Shown piece after piece: positions 28,355-36,994 of a stretch of DNA of 64,000 nucleotides. Location of the stretch: NCBI RefSeq assembly GCF_022761115.1, contig NZ_JAKWJS010000005.1:186001-250000 (forward strand), written 5' to 3'. The position numbers and the translations under genes are program-made. Positions within the stretch are counted from its first letter, which is position 1. Each line of letters begins with the position of its first letter. The stretch comes from Dyella sp. RRB7 (lineage in GTDB: Bacteria > Pseudomonadota > Gammaproteobacteria > Xanthomonadales > Rhodanobacteraceae). The notes beneath the pieces were generated by a model. It was not told where the DNA came from and made no database searches. It saw only the letters and a list, made by a program, of their open reading frames with translations.

Positions 28355-28732
28355 GAGTATCGACACGGGATGCTTCGCAGCCTCGGCGGCGCCTCGCCGG
28401 TCATGATCAGGGCGGCGAATACGCGTCTGCAGATTCCGCCGAATGCGCCGATAGATGTCCAAGGCGAAGTCGGGAAACGATGGGCGAAGATCCTCGCGAC
28501 GACCGTTCGAGACCCCTTTCGCGGTGTCCGAGGCGGGGGAGGGCGAAAATCTTTCCGAGCCGCCGACCGGTCAATCCAGTCGTGTTTCGTTCATCCAGGA
28601 AGACCGCGATCGGGCGTCCGAATGGCGCGCTCGCTCGGCGCCTGAATGCACTTGACAATGGTGCGGATGTGGTGGCTGTAAATCGCACAAACACCCTGTT
28701 TTATGCGGGTTTTACGCAATTATTGATTATAG
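28355..28732. other. Gene-free stretch upstream of the metJ operator
   Basis: No credible gene. The composition becomes AT-rich after about 28640, as expected for a promoter region. A ttgaca at 28652-28657 is the best -35-like element, but no good -10 follows at the right distance, so no promoter is called. Confidence 0.5.
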
Positions 28733-28764
28733 GAACGTATTTTCGTCTAGCGGTATGGACGTCT
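28733..28764 (+). promoter_or_regulatory. Putative MetJ operator, four tandem boxes, upstream of metJ-H1
   Basis: Four abutting octamers compared with the MetJ consensus AGACGTCT: gaacgtat (5 of 8), tttcgtct (5 of 8), agcggtat (5 of 8) and ggacgtct (7 of 8). Chance expectation is 2 of 8 per octamer, and the neighbouring octamer in phase downstream scores 1. The array lies 157 bp upstream of the repressor gene. Inference: autoregulation. The promoter itself was not located with confidence. Confidence 0.6.
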
Positions 28765-28920
28765 GATTGAAAATACGTCATGCCCCCCTCCAGGCCTTGT
28801 CCGGCGGGGGTTTGGACCCTCCTGGGGGTGGATGAAACGGATTGATTTCATGACTAAAATCAATTGACAGTTGAAATCTTCAGGAATAGCTTTCGCATCG
28901 GAACACGGAGAACGGGTGCC

Positions 28921-29478
28921 ATGGCAATATCGAAATTCATCAAGCCTTATATCGAGCATGGAGAAAAGGCCGGCGCAGTACGCAAGATCACGGTCTCGAT
29001 TCCACTGCACGTTCTGAGGCCCTTGTCTGACGAACGCACCCGTCGTCAGGTGAACAATCTTCGGCACGCCACCAATAGCGATCTGCTTGTGGAGGCGTTC
29101 CTACATGCTTTTACTGGGCAACCACTGCCAACTGATGAGGAGCTGAGACGAACTATGGCCACTGCCAAGAAAGCCGCTGCAAAGAAGCCGGCCGCCAAGA
29201 AGGCGACCAAGAAGACCGCCGTGAAGAAGGCCGCCGCCAAGAAGCCGGTAGCCCGCAAGCCGGCCGCCAAGAAGGCCGCCGTGAAGAAGGTCGCCAAGAA
29301 AGCTGTTGCCAAGAAGCGCCCGGCAGCTGCCAAGAAGGCTGCCGTGAAGAAGGTTGCCGTGAAGAAGGTGGCAAAGAAGGCCGCCAAGAAGACCGTTCGC
29401 AAGGCTGCCGCCGCCAAGGTGGTGAAGGCCACCAAGGCTGCCAAGGCACCCAAGGCCGCCAAGGCCTCGAAGAAGTAA
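28921..29478 (+). CDS. metJ: MetJ methionine repressor fused to a histone-H1-like Lys/Ala tail
   Basis: 185 residues in one frame. Residues 1-77 are MetJ: the DNA-contacting beta strand RKITVSIP (K22 and T24 correspond to the base-contacting K23 and T25 of the E. coli protein), helix [17 protein letters not shown], and the corepressor-side helix [16 protein letters not shown], nearly identical to E. coli MetJ. The remaining ~27 residues of normal MetJ are absent. Instead, from residue 79 the chain is Lys/Ala/Val repeats ([16 protein letters not shown]) for about 107 residues, like AlgP and bacterial H1 homologues that bind DNA without sequence preference. In methionine-rich cells S-adenosylmethionine would act as corepressor. 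The ATG at 28921 has a GGAGA eight bases upstream. Codon 79 is an in-frame ATG (29155) with GAGGAG twelve bases upstream, so a separate tail protein might also be made. A MetJ-box array lies upstream. Confidence 0.88.
   Translation: MAISKFIKPYIEHGEKAGAVRKITVSIPLHVLRPLSDERTRRQVNNLRHATNSDLLVEAFLHAFTGQPLPTDEELRRTMATAKKAAAKKPAAKKATKKTAVKKAAAKKPVARKPAAKKAAVKKVAKKAVAKKRPAAAKKAAVKKVAVKKVAKKAAKKTVRKAAAAKVVKATKAAKAPKAAKASKK
29158..29475 (+). repeat. Low-complexity coding repeat (Lys/Ala tail)
   Basis: Imperfect short repeats of the type aagaaggccgcc, produced by coding for Lys-Lys-Ala-Ala blocks. Repeats this regular can expand or contract by slippage, so tail length may differ between strains. Confidence 0.85.
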
Positions 29479-29513
29479 GCATCGCTTACACATAAAATAA
29501 GCATCACCGACTT

Positions 29514-29583
29514 TTCTCCCCGCGGTGCCCAGCGCGGGGAGAAACATTCGAAAGAGCGATTCGTCCCGGCCCATGCCGGGACG
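29514..29583 (+). terminator. Two hairpins after metJ-H1
   Basis: The first is an 11-bp stem (29514-29524 with 29533-29543) without a T run. The second is a 9-bp stem (cgtcccggc, loop ccat, gccgggacg; 29562-29583) followed by the weak T-rich cttcgttt. Together they probably end the transcript. Confidence 0.6.
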
Positions 29584-29815
29584 CTTCGTTTCAGGGGTAC
29601 GAAAAATTCTTAGCCGGCGCGAGCGCCGCGCCAGCGCAACACCCGCGCCGATCGGGGCGGGCATGCGGCAGCGGTGAAGCTACGTGCGATTTGCCGTAGT
29701 GCTGCATTACGGTTACCTTTCGCACATCCGCGCCGCGGAGAGCCTGGGGAGGTTCTCCGCTCCTGGACCACAGGGGGAAAAAGCGCGGGTATCTGATGCC
29801 ACTCAGCGAGAGACC

Positions 29816-30856
29816 ATGGATACCCGATATATACGTCATGCGCGTCGCCGTGCGCGTGGGGCCGTCCGGCCTGCTGCCATTGCCATTGTCGCTGTCGTCG
29901 CCGTGCTCGCGGCAGCTTCATGGTTCCTTATCATCAAGCCGCATGAAGATCTGCTTGAGTCGGAGGCTGGCGGACATCCGTCGACACCGGTGACCGCCGG
30001 TCGCGCCGCTCCGCCGGCGCCCGCCAATGTGGCGGCGATGAGTCTCAACCAGCTGCTGTCCGAAGCCCGCAAGGCGGTGAACGAGCAGCGCCTGCTGGCG
30101 CCCGCAGGCAATAACGCGTTCGAGTTCTATCTCAATGTGCTGGAGAAGGACCCGGGCAACCAGGTGGCCTCCGACGCGCTGCGCGAGACGTTCCCGGTGG
30201 GTGCGAGCGTTGCCGAGCAGGCGATCAACCAGCGCGACTTCAACGAGGCGCAGCGCCAGATCGACCTGCTGGCGAAGGCGGATCCGGCCAACTACACCCT
30301 GACCATCCTGCGCTCCAAGCTCGATGCCCAGCGCAAGCTGCAGGATCGCGAGCAGCAGCTGGCCTCGGACAAGGAGAAGCAGACGCAGCTGGCCGCCCAG
30401 AAGGCCGCCGCCGATAAGGCGGAAGCCGAGCGCCAGGCGTCGGAGGCACAGCAGAAGGCGGTGGCCGAGCAGCAGCAGAAGGCTGCGCAGGCACGTCTTG
30501 CCCAGCAGCAACAGAGCGAAGCGGCTCGCCAGCCATCATCGACGTCGGCAGCGCCGGCTACCGCTGCGGCCACCAGCTCGGCGGCAACGCATGGCCCGGT
30601 GCTGATTCGCAACGTCAGCCCGCGTTATCCGGTCACGGCGGTGCGCGCCAACCAGGAAGGCTGGGTGGAGGTGAGCTTCACCATCACGCCTGACGGCAAT
30701 GTCGACAACGTGCAGGTGGTCGATGCGGAGCCGCGCCATGTGTTCGATCGTGCCGCCGTCGAGGCCGTGAGTCGCTGGAAGTACCAGCCAGCCACCCAGG
30801 ACGGCTCTCCGATCGCATCACAGGACAAGCGCCGTATCGTGTTCAAGCTCAACTGA
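29816..30856 (+). CDS. TonB-family energy transducer with long periplasmic coiled coil
   Basis: 346 residues. A short basic cytoplasmic start (MDTRYIRHARRRARG) and one membrane helix (AIAIVAVVAVLAAASWFLII) precede a periplasmic part with TPR-like helices (~residues 75-170), an Ala/Gln/Lys-rich coiled coil (~170-255) and a C-terminal TonB domain (PRYPVTAVRANQEGWVEVSFTI, then VEAVSRWKYQPA). It would pass proton-motive energy to outer-membrane receptors. It is not next to exbBD. The ATG at 29816 is chosen for the classic cytoplasm-helix start; the frame stays open upstream. Confidence 0.82.
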   Translation: MDTRYIRHARRRARGAVRPAAIAIVAVVAVLAAASWFLIIKPHEDLLESEAGGHPSTPVTAGRAAPPAPANVAAMSLNQLLSEARKAVNEQRLLAPAGNNAFEFYLNVLEKDPGNQVASDALRETFPVGASVAEQAINQRDFNEAQRQIDLLAKADPANYTLTILRSKLDAQRKLQDREQQLASDKEKQTQLAAQKAAADKAEAERQASEAQQKAVAEQQQKAAQARLAQQQQSEAARQPSSTSAAPATAAATSSAATHGPVLIRNVSPRYPVTAVRANQEGWVEVSFTITPDGNVDNVQVVDAEPRHVFDRAAVEAVSRWKYQPATQDGSPIASQDKRRIVFKLN

Positions 30857-30891
30857 CCGAAGGGTGCCGCGCAAGCGCGGCATCCTTCAAT

Positions 30892-30928
30892 GCAAAGGCG
30901 CCGCATGGTTTCATGCGGCGCCTTTTGC
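30892..30928 (+). terminator. Bidirectional terminator between tonB-like gene and serine hydrolase
   Basis: gcaaaggcgccgcatg pairs with catgcggcgccttttgc across a 4-base loop, giving a T-rich end on the plus strand and a T-containing end on the minus strand. It suits the two convergent genes. A second stem (gaagggtgccgcgc / gcgcggcatccttc) lies just before it, at about 30859-30888. Confidence 0.8.
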
Positions 30929-30958
30929 ATGTTCGGTGTCGAGCGCGGTCGGACGCGC

Positions 30959-32269
30959 TTAGCGGTTGGCCCCCGGATTGCTGCTGGCCGTCTTGGTCTT
31001 GTTGCGGGTCTTGCCCTTGCCTTTGGTCGTGGTGGCTGTCTTGGCGGCGGGCGCATCGCTCTCGACGCCGGCCCAGTCCACATGGGGCAGGCCCAGCAGG
31101 CTGTCGAGCACCATGGGCAGGAGGCCGGAGGGCACCGGGCCGGCAGAGTTCCACAACGTCACCACGCCAACGTGGTACTTGGGCAGGAAGCCGATCATGG
31201 TGCGATAGCCTTCGACGGCACCGGCATGGAACACCAGCGTTTCACCGCCGTAGTCGAAGACGCGCCAGCCCAGCGCGTAATAGGCGTCACTCACGCGCGC
31301 TTTTCGCCAGGGCGTGGAGCGCTCTTCGTTGGGCGTGGCCACTTCCGGCGCGTGCAAGGTTTCCAGCAGCTTGGGGGACAGCACGTCGGGGCGGCCGCCC
31401 ATCTGTGCGACCAGCCACTGCTCCATATCGCGCAGGCTGGCGTTGACGCCGGCCGCCGGGGCCACGCGGTAATAGGCCTCCTTCGGTTCGAAGGGAATCC
31501 AGCCGCTGCCGCTGGCACGATGCGGGCGCGCCCAGCTCTTGCTGTCTTCCAGGCCTTCGCGGCCGTAGCTGGCCGTCTTCATGCCCAGCGGTAAAAAGAT
31601 GCGCTGGTCGACCTGCTGCGGAAAGAACTGGCCGGTCTGCGCGTAGACCACGTCGCCGATCAGGCTGAAGGCCACGTTCTGGTAGCCATAGCACTGGCCC
31701 ACGTCGCAGGTGAGGCTGACTTCGTCGAGCTTGCGCACCAGTTCCTCGTAGGGAATGTTTTCCTCGAGCATGCTGTCGTAGGTGTTCTTCGGCAGCCCCA
31801 GGCGCTGGCCGAGGATGTCGCGTACCGTGGCCTGTTCGGCCGCGCTATCGCTCTTGAGCCGGAAGAACGGCAGTACCGAGACGAGCTTGGTGTCCCAATC
31901 TAGTTTGCCGTCGTCCACCAGCACGCCGGTCAGCGCAGTGGCGAAGGCCTTGGAAAGCGAGGCCAGGCGAAACACGGTTTCCGGCGTCACCGGCTCGCGC
32001 GTGGCGGCATTGGCATAGCCAAGCGTGTCCTCGAACACGACCTTGTCGTCCATGACCACCGCGGTCGCCAGGCCTGCCACCGCATTGCGCTGATCGAGCT
32101 TGTCCAGCCATTGCTGATAGGCGGCCAGGGTCTCCTTGACGCGATCGGGTGGCAGCGCTTGCGTCGGCGTGGCAGGGGCGGACGGCGGCGTGGCGGCGCG
32201 GGCGGTGAGCGGGACGCTGGAGCAACCCAGTGCCGCGGCAATCACCAGTGAAATCGTGCGAAACGTCAT
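30959..32269 (-). CDS. Exported serine hydrolase, beta-lactamase class C family
   Basis: 436 residues with a signal peptide (MTFRTISLVIAAALGC...TARA). Catalytic S-x-x-K is in RLASLSKAFATAL, Y-x-N in YGYQNVAFS, and the third motif is HAG (FHAGAVEGY) as in many esterases and DD-peptidases of this family. The C-terminus is a Lys/Thr-rich tail (KTATTTKGKGKTRNKTK) of unknown role. It could be a beta-lactamase, esterase or D-aminopeptidase; sequence does not decide. The ATG at 32269 gives the signal peptide; upstream frame is open but unmatched. Confidence 0.8.
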   Translation of the reverse strand: MTFRTISLVIAAALGCSSVPLTARAATPPSAPATPTQALPPDRVKETLAAYQQWLDKLDQRNAVAGLATAVVMDDKVVFEDTLGYANAATREPVTPETVFRLASLSKAFATALTGVLVDDGKLDWDTKLVSVLPFFRLKSDSAAEQATVRDILGQRLGLPKNTYDSMLEENIPYEELVRKLDEVSLTCDVGQCYGYQNVAFSLIGDVVYAQTGQFFPQQVDQRIFLPLGMKTASYGREGLEDSKSWARPHRASGSGWIPFEPKEAYYRVAPAAGVNASLRDMEQWLVAQMGGRPDVLSPKLLETLHAPEVATPNEERSTPWRKARVSDAYYALGWRVFDYGGETLVFHAGAVEGYRTMIGFLPKYHVGVVTLWNSAGPVPSGLLPMVLDSLLGLPHVDWAGVESDAPAAKTATTTKGKGKTRNKTKTASSNPGANR

Positions 32270-32465
32270 GTTGCTCGGACGCGTTGGTGGCGCCAGTCGG
32301 CACCGATGGAACAAGGACAGCACCGGGGGTGGCCGGGCCACGTGGTTGCGGGTGGGGTCCTTCCATGGCGCGTCGGCGAGAGTACCTCAGCTTTTGCCGA
32401 AAGTCGCTCTTGCGGAAGTTCGGTGGTGTGGTTCGTCCGGCCAGGCTTTCGCCCGCCGGAATCGT

Positions 32466-34070
32466 CTAATTATCGTTAAGGATCAGCGCGCTGGCCCGCT
32501 CGGCGATCATGATCACCGGCGCATTGGTATTGCCGCTGGGCAGGCTGGGCATCACCGAGGCGTCGACCACGCGCAGGCCATCGATGCCACGCACGCGCAG
32601 CTCGCTATCCAGTGGCGCGCCACTGTCGTTGCCCATGCGGCAGGTGCCCACCGGGTGATAGATGGTTTCGGCCTTGCGGCGGATGAAATCCGCATACTCG
32701 GCATCGCTGTTCAATGCATGCTCGGGAAACACCGGCGCGCCGCGATAAGGCGCGAAGGCCGCTTGCGAGAAAATCTCACGCGACAGCCGTGCGCCTTCGA
32801 TCATGCGCTGCAGGTCGTGGCCCTCCGGGTCGCTGAGGTAGTTGGCGTGGATGGCGATGGGTTGCGCAGGGTTCGCCGAGCGCAGGCGCAGCCGGCCGCG
32901 ACTGCGGGGATGCAGATAACACGCGTGCACGGTGTAGCCATAGCCCGGCAGGCGATGGCGGCCATGATCATCCAGCAATGCCGGCACGAAATGGAATTGC
33001 AGGTCGCAGCGTTCGTCGGTGGCCAGCCGGCTGCGCACGAAGCCGCCCGCCTCGGCCACGTTGGAGGTGCCCGGCCCCTCGCGATGGCGCAGAAAGCGCC
33101 AGCCGGCGGCCAGCTCGTTGAGATGGTCGTAGGTGATCTTCCGGGTGCTGCCGTCGAGCGTGCAGATGTCCAGATGATCCTGCAGGTTGCCACCCACCTC
33201 TGGCAGGTCGGCCGCCACCGCGATGCCGTGTTCGCGCAGATGGTCGGCCGGTCCGATGCCAGACAGCATCAGCAACTGGGGGGTATTGATCGCGCCGCCC
33301 GCCAGGATCACCTCAGCGGCCTCCAGCACGTCCGTGCCGCCCTGCAACTGCACGCCCACCGCACGCCCCTGGCGAATGACCACGCGCGCCACGGCGGCCC
33401 CGGTGCGCACCTCCAGATTCGGCCGCTGGCGCGCGGGCTGCAGATAGGCGACGGCCGTGGAGCAGCGTGAGCCATCGCGCTGGGTGACCTGGTAGAGGCC
33501 GAAGCCGTCCTGCCGAGGACCGTTGAAATCGTCGTTGCGCGCAAAACCCGCGCTCGCTGCCGCGTCGACGAACACCGTCGACAACTCGTTGTGATAGCGC
33601 AGGTCGCTCACCCCCAGCGGGCCACCCACGCCGTGCAGGTCGCTGGCGCCGCGACTGTTGTCCTCGCTGCGCAGAAACCAGGGCAGCACCTGCGACCACG
33701 ACCAGCGCGCATCGCCGGTGGCGCGGGCCCAGCCGTCGTAATCGCCGGGCACGCCGCGCACATAGCACATGGCGTTGATCGAACTGGAACCGCCCAATGT
33801 CTTGCCGCGAGGCCACCACAACGTGCGGCCGAGCAGTTGCGGCTCCGGCTCGGTGCGGTAGTTCCAGTTGAGCCGGCGGTTGTTGGCCAGCCGCGCGATG
33901 CCGGCGGGCATGTGGATCAGCGGGTTCCAGTCACGCGGGCCCGCTTCCAGCAGCAGCACGCGCTTGCCGGCATCGGCGCTCAGGCGATTGGCCAGCACAC
34001 AGCCGGCCGAGCCGGCGCCAACGATGATGAAGTCGTAGCTCACACGCTTTCCCTTGTCCTGGACCGTCAT
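32466..34070 (-). CDS. GMC-family FAD-dependent oxidoreductase
   Basis: 534 residues. FAD-binding GAGSAGCVLANRL, GMC signature 1 GKTLGGSSSINAMCYVRG, signature 2 ILAGGAINTPQLLMLSGIGP, and the C-terminal catalytic region YHPVGTCRMG with NAPVIMIAERAS are intact. It resembles choline and alcohol dehydrogenases (BetA/AlkJ type), oxidising an alcohol to the aldehyde. No betaine genes are near, so the substrate is open. A GTG twelve codons nearer the FAD motif could also serve as start. Divergent from the transporter gene, with 27 bp between the chosen starts. Confidence 0.87.
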   Translation of the reverse strand: MTVQDKGKRVSYDFIIVGAGSAGCVLANRLSADAGKRVLLLEAGPRDWNPLIHMPAGIARLANNRRLNWNYRTEPEPQLLGRTLWWPRGKTLGGSSSINAMCYVRGVPGDYDGWARATGDARWSWSQVLPWFLRSEDNSRGASDLHGVGGPLGVSDLRYHNELSTVFVDAAASAGFARNDDFNGPRQDGFGLYQVTQRDGSRCSTAVAYLQPARQRPNLEVRTGAAVARVVIRQGRAVGVQLQGGTDVLEAAEVILAGGAINTPQLLMLSGIGPADHLREHGIAVAADLPEVGGNLQDHLDICTLDGSTRKITYDHLNELAAGWRFLRHREGPGTSNVAEAGGFVRSRLATDERCDLQFHFVPALLDDHGRHRLPGYGYTVHACYLHPRSRGRLRLRSANPAQPIAIHANYLSDPEGHDLQRMIEGARLSREIFSQAAFAPYRGAPVFPEHALNSDAEYADFIRRKAETIYHPVGTCRMGNDSGAPLDSELRVRGIDGLRVVDASVMPSLPSGNTNAPVIMIAERASALILNDN

Positions 34071-34097
34071 CGCCGCATGCTAGTCTGTTCCGGACCC

Positions 34098-35441
34098 ATG
34101 CTGGAAATGCCGGTGAACGCCTCCCGACCCGCCGCAGCGAACGAAGGCCTCGCCTCGACCCTGTCGGCGGTGGCCTTCTTCTTCGTGATGACGGCCTACT
34201 ACATCATTCGACCCGTGCGGGATCAGCTCAGCGGTGCGGTCGGCTCGCAGTCCCTGCCGCTGTTCTACGGCAGTACGTTCCTCGTGATGTTGTTGCTGAC
34301 CCCCGTGTTCGGCGCGCTGGTCGCGCATTTCCCGCGCAAGCGTCTGCTCGGCTGGAGCTACAGCTTCTTCATCGTCGGCCTGCTCGCTTTCGTGCCCGCC
34401 TTCCTGGCGCAGGACCGCATCGGCGCGCGGCAACTGGGCGTGGTGTTCTTCGTCTGGGCCAGCGTGTTCAACCTGTTCGTGGTGTCGCTGTTCTGGAGCT
34501 TCATGGCGGACATCTTCCACAGCGTGCAGGCGCGCAAGGTGTTTCCGCTGATCGCGCTGGGCGGCATGGCTGGCGCCGTCTTCGGGCCGCTGGTGACCAA
34601 GCTGCTGGTGCAGATCATTGGCGTGGCCCCGTTGCTGATGGTATCGGCGGTCGCTCTTGGGGTGGCGCTCGCGTTGCTGTTCACGCTGTCCACGAACCAT
34701 GATTGCCGTGAGCCATGGCATCGCGACGAGGTGATCGGCGGCTCGCTGTGGGCGGGCATCAAGGAACTGTGGACGCGCCCGTTCCTGCGCTACATGGCGA
34801 TCCTGATAGTGCTGGGCGACGGCATTGGCACGCTGGCCTACGCACTGATCGCCGATTACGCGAAGTTGCACCTGCCGGACAAGATCGCCCGCACCTCGTT
34901 CTACAACGACCTGGACTTGGCCACCAACATCCTCGGCGCGGCGCTGCAACTCACGTTGACGCGCTGGCTGCTGATGCGCAAGGGCGCGGGGTGGGGACTG
35001 GTGGTGCCATCGCTGGTCAACCTGGTGTTGCTGGTGCTGGTGGCAGTGCTGGGCATCGGTCATATCGCCGTGCTCGGGTTTGCCGTGCCCATGCTGTCAG
35101 TGATGATGATCGGCACGCGTGGTTTTGCCTATGGCATGACCAAGCCCGCAGCGGATGCGCTGTATACGCGCGTGCCGCGCGAGACGCGCTACAAGGGCAA
35201 GAACTTTGTGGAGACGGCGATCTGGCGCTTCGGCGATGTCGTGGTCACCAGCGGCGTCACGCTGCTTGGCAAGTTCGGCGTGGCTGTCGGCGGCATGGCG
35301 GCGATTGGCGCGGGCATATCGGTGCTAGCCACCTGGGTGGCCGCACGCGCCGGCCGTTCGCCCGACCTGCTGCCGGAGCAGCAGGTCGAATCGGCAGGCA
35401 AGGTGGCGGCGCCGGCCGCGCGGCCTTCGATCAGCTCGTGA
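34098..35441 (+). CDS. MFS-like multispan transporter (ATP:ADP antiporter-like)
   Basis: 447 residues with about twelve hydrophobic segments. The N-terminal TAYYIIRPVRDQLSGAVGS resembles the group of MFS-related proteins often labelled NTP/NDP exchange transporters in Xanthomonadales. The C-terminal half has RETRYKGKNFVETAIWRFGD, characteristic of the same group. Substrate unknown. The last 11 bp overlap the end of the convergent CBS gene. The ATG at 34098 gives a short cytoplasmic start; an internal ATG follows four codons on. Confidence 0.7.
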   Translation: MLEMPVNASRPAAANEGLASTLSAVAFFFVMTAYYIIRPVRDQLSGAVGSQSLPLFYGSTFLVMLLLTPVFGALVAHFPRKRLLGWSYSFFIVGLLAFVPAFLAQDRIGARQLGVVFFVWASVFNLFVVSLFWSFMADIFHSVQARKVFPLIALGGMAGAVFGPLVTKLLVQIIGVAPLLMVSAVALGVALALLFTLSTNHDCREPWHRDEVIGGSLWAGIKELWTRPFLRYMAILIVLGDGIGTLAYALIADYAKLHLPDKIARTSFYNDLDLATNILGAALQLTLTRWLLMRKGAGWGLVVPSLVNLVLLVLVAVLGIGHIAVLGFAVPMLSVMMIGTRGFAYGMTKPAADALYTRVPRETRYKGKNFVETAIWRFGDVVVTSGVTLLGKFGVAVGGMAAIGAGISVLATWVAARAGRSPDLLPEQQVESAGKVAAPAARPSISS

Positions 35442-35859
35442 TATAGCGCTGCAGCTGTTCGATCTGTTCGGCCTGGGCGTCGATGACTTCCTTGACCAGG
35501 TCGCCGATCGAGATGACGCCGATCACCTGCTCGCCGCGGACCACCGGCAGGTGGCGGATGCGGCTGTCGGTGCAAAGACGCATGCAGTCGAACACGTCGG
35601 TATCCGGCCCGACCGTGAGCGGCGGGCTGCTCATGATTTCCGAGACGGGGGTTTGCGCGGAGGAGCGGCCCTGCAGGATCACCTTGCGGGCGTAGTCACG
35701 CTCGGAAAGGATGCCCACCAGCCGCTCGCCACGCATCACCAGCAGCGCGCCGACGCGGCGCTCCGCCATGTGCTTGATCGCTTCGAGTACGGGCGCGTCC
35801 GGTGCGATGCTGTAGATGTCGCTGCCCTTGCCTTCCAGCAAATGCTTGACCTGGCGCAT
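35431..35859 (-). CDS. Two-CBS-domain protein
   Basis: 142 residues made of two CBS repeats: IYSIAPDAPVLEAIKHMAERRVGALLV...GILSERDYARKVI and SEIMSSPPLTVGPDTDVFDCM...RHLPVVRGEQVIGVISIGDLVK. Such pairs bind adenine nucleotides and report energy or SAM status to a partner. It is a stand-alone member common in proteobacteria with no assigned partner here. Confidence 0.9.
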   Translation of the reverse strand: MRQVKHLLEGKGSDIYSIAPDAPVLEAIKHMAERRVGALLVMRGERLVGILSERDYARKVILQGRSSAQTPVSEIMSSPPLTVGPDTDVFDCMRLCTDSRIRHLPVVRGEQVIGVISIGDLVKEVIDAQAEQIEQLQRYITS

Positions 35860-35975
35860 GCTTGAACCTCCCACGTGGCCGCAGACGGGGCCGCATGGGA
35901 TCAGTCTAGCGCCGCCGCTGCGCCGTGGTGTTGGGGGGATGTGAAGCACAGACTGCTGGTGTGACCCGGCCGCCG

Positions 35976-36929
35976 TCACCGGTGGCCGCGCTCGGGTCGC
36001 ACCCGGGGCGGGTGCTCCTGGTCGATGAAATACAACGGTCGCTGTTTGCTCTCCGCGTAGTTGCGGCCCAGGTATTCGCCGATGACGCCCAGCGCCAGCA
36101 GTTGCACGCCCCCCAGGAACAGGATCACCACCATCAGCGAAGGGTAGCCATGCACCGGGTCGCCCAGCAGCATGGCCTTGCCGAACACCCACAGCCCATA
36201 CAGGAAGGCGAGCAGCGACGACAGCACGCCGACCCAGGTGGCCAGCCGCAGCGGCACGGTGGAAAACGAGGTGATGCCCTCGATGGCCAGGTTCAGCAGT
36301 CGCCAGTAGTTCCACTTGGTGTTGCCGGCCTGGCGCGGTTCGCGCAGGTAGTACACCGCGGTCTGCCGGTAGCCGATCCAGGTGAACAGCCCCTTCATGA
36401 AACGCTGGCGTTCGCGCAGCTGGCGCAGCGCCTCCAGCGCGCGGCGCGAGAGCAGGCGGAAATCGCCGGTGTCGCGGGGTACGCGAGTGTCCGACAAGCG
36501 CTCCATGCTGCGGTAGAACAGGGCGGCGGTGAGGCGCTTGAAACCCGTTTCGCCCGCGCGCGCCGTGCGCGTGGCATAGACCACGTCGAAGCCCGCGCGC
36601 CACTGTTCCACCAGCGAGGGAATCAGCTCAGGCGGGTCCTGCAGGTCGGCATCGATGACCACGGCAGCGTCGGCATCGACATGATCGAGGCCCGCCGTCA
36701 GCGCGGCCTCCTTGCCGAAGTTGCGTGACAGCCGGATCGCGCCGGTACGCGCGTCGCGGGCCATCAGCCCTTCGATGATCGGCCAGGTGGCATCGCTGCT
36801 GCCGTCGTCCACGTACAGCACGTTACCGTCCAGCGGCAGCTCGTCGAGCACGCGGCCGAGCCGGTCGTGGAATGTCTCCAGCACGGCAGCTTCGTTGTAG
36901 GCGGGTACGACGACGGTGAGGCTGGGCAT
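35976..36929 (-). CDS. GtrB-like family 2 glycosyltransferase
   Basis: 317 residues. GT-A motifs LTVVVPAYNEAAVLE, YVDDGSSD, VIDADLQDPPELIP and GNTKWNYWRLLNLAIEG, followed by two C-terminal membrane helices (residues ~230-290). This is the layout of GtrB/ArnC-type polyprenyl-phosphate sugar transferases. It is unlinked to other glycan genes here, with mtgA the next gene, so its role in lipid A, O-antigen or peptidoglycan-linked modification is open. Confidence 0.87.
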   Translation of the reverse strand: MPSLTVVVPAYNEAAVLETFHDRLGRVLDELPLDGNVLYVDDGSSDATWPIIEGLMARDARTGAIRLSRNFGKEAALTAGLDHVDADAAVVIDADLQDPPELIPSLVEQWRAGFDVVYATRTARAGETGFKRLTAALFYRSMERLSDTRVPRDTGDFRLLSRRALEALRQLRERQRFMKGLFTWIGYRQTAVYYLREPRQAGNTKWNYWRLLNLAIEGITSFSTVPLRLATWVGVLSSLLAFLYGLWVFGKAMLLGDPVHGYPSLMVVILFLGGVQLLALGVIGEYLGRNYAESKQRPLYFIDQEHPPRVRPERGHR

Positions 36930-36994
36930 GAGTGATGCAGGCGTTCCACGGGAAGTCGCCGCATGCTAGTGCACCAGCCATCCTGCGGCGAGCG

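Noticed and set aside
28652-28682. ttgaca ... tgtaaa as a metJ promoter
   Set aside because: The spacing is 19 bp and the -10 is poor, and it lies far from the gene. Not called.
28864-28892. ttgaca ... tagctt just before metJ as a promoter
   Set aside because: The -35 is perfect and spacing is 17, but the -10 matches only three of six and the leader would be under 30 bases. Possible, not supported enough.
29158-29475. Regular short repeats resembling a CRISPR or tandem array
   Set aside because: The period follows codons for Lys/Ala blocks in an open frame, with no spacers of constant length.
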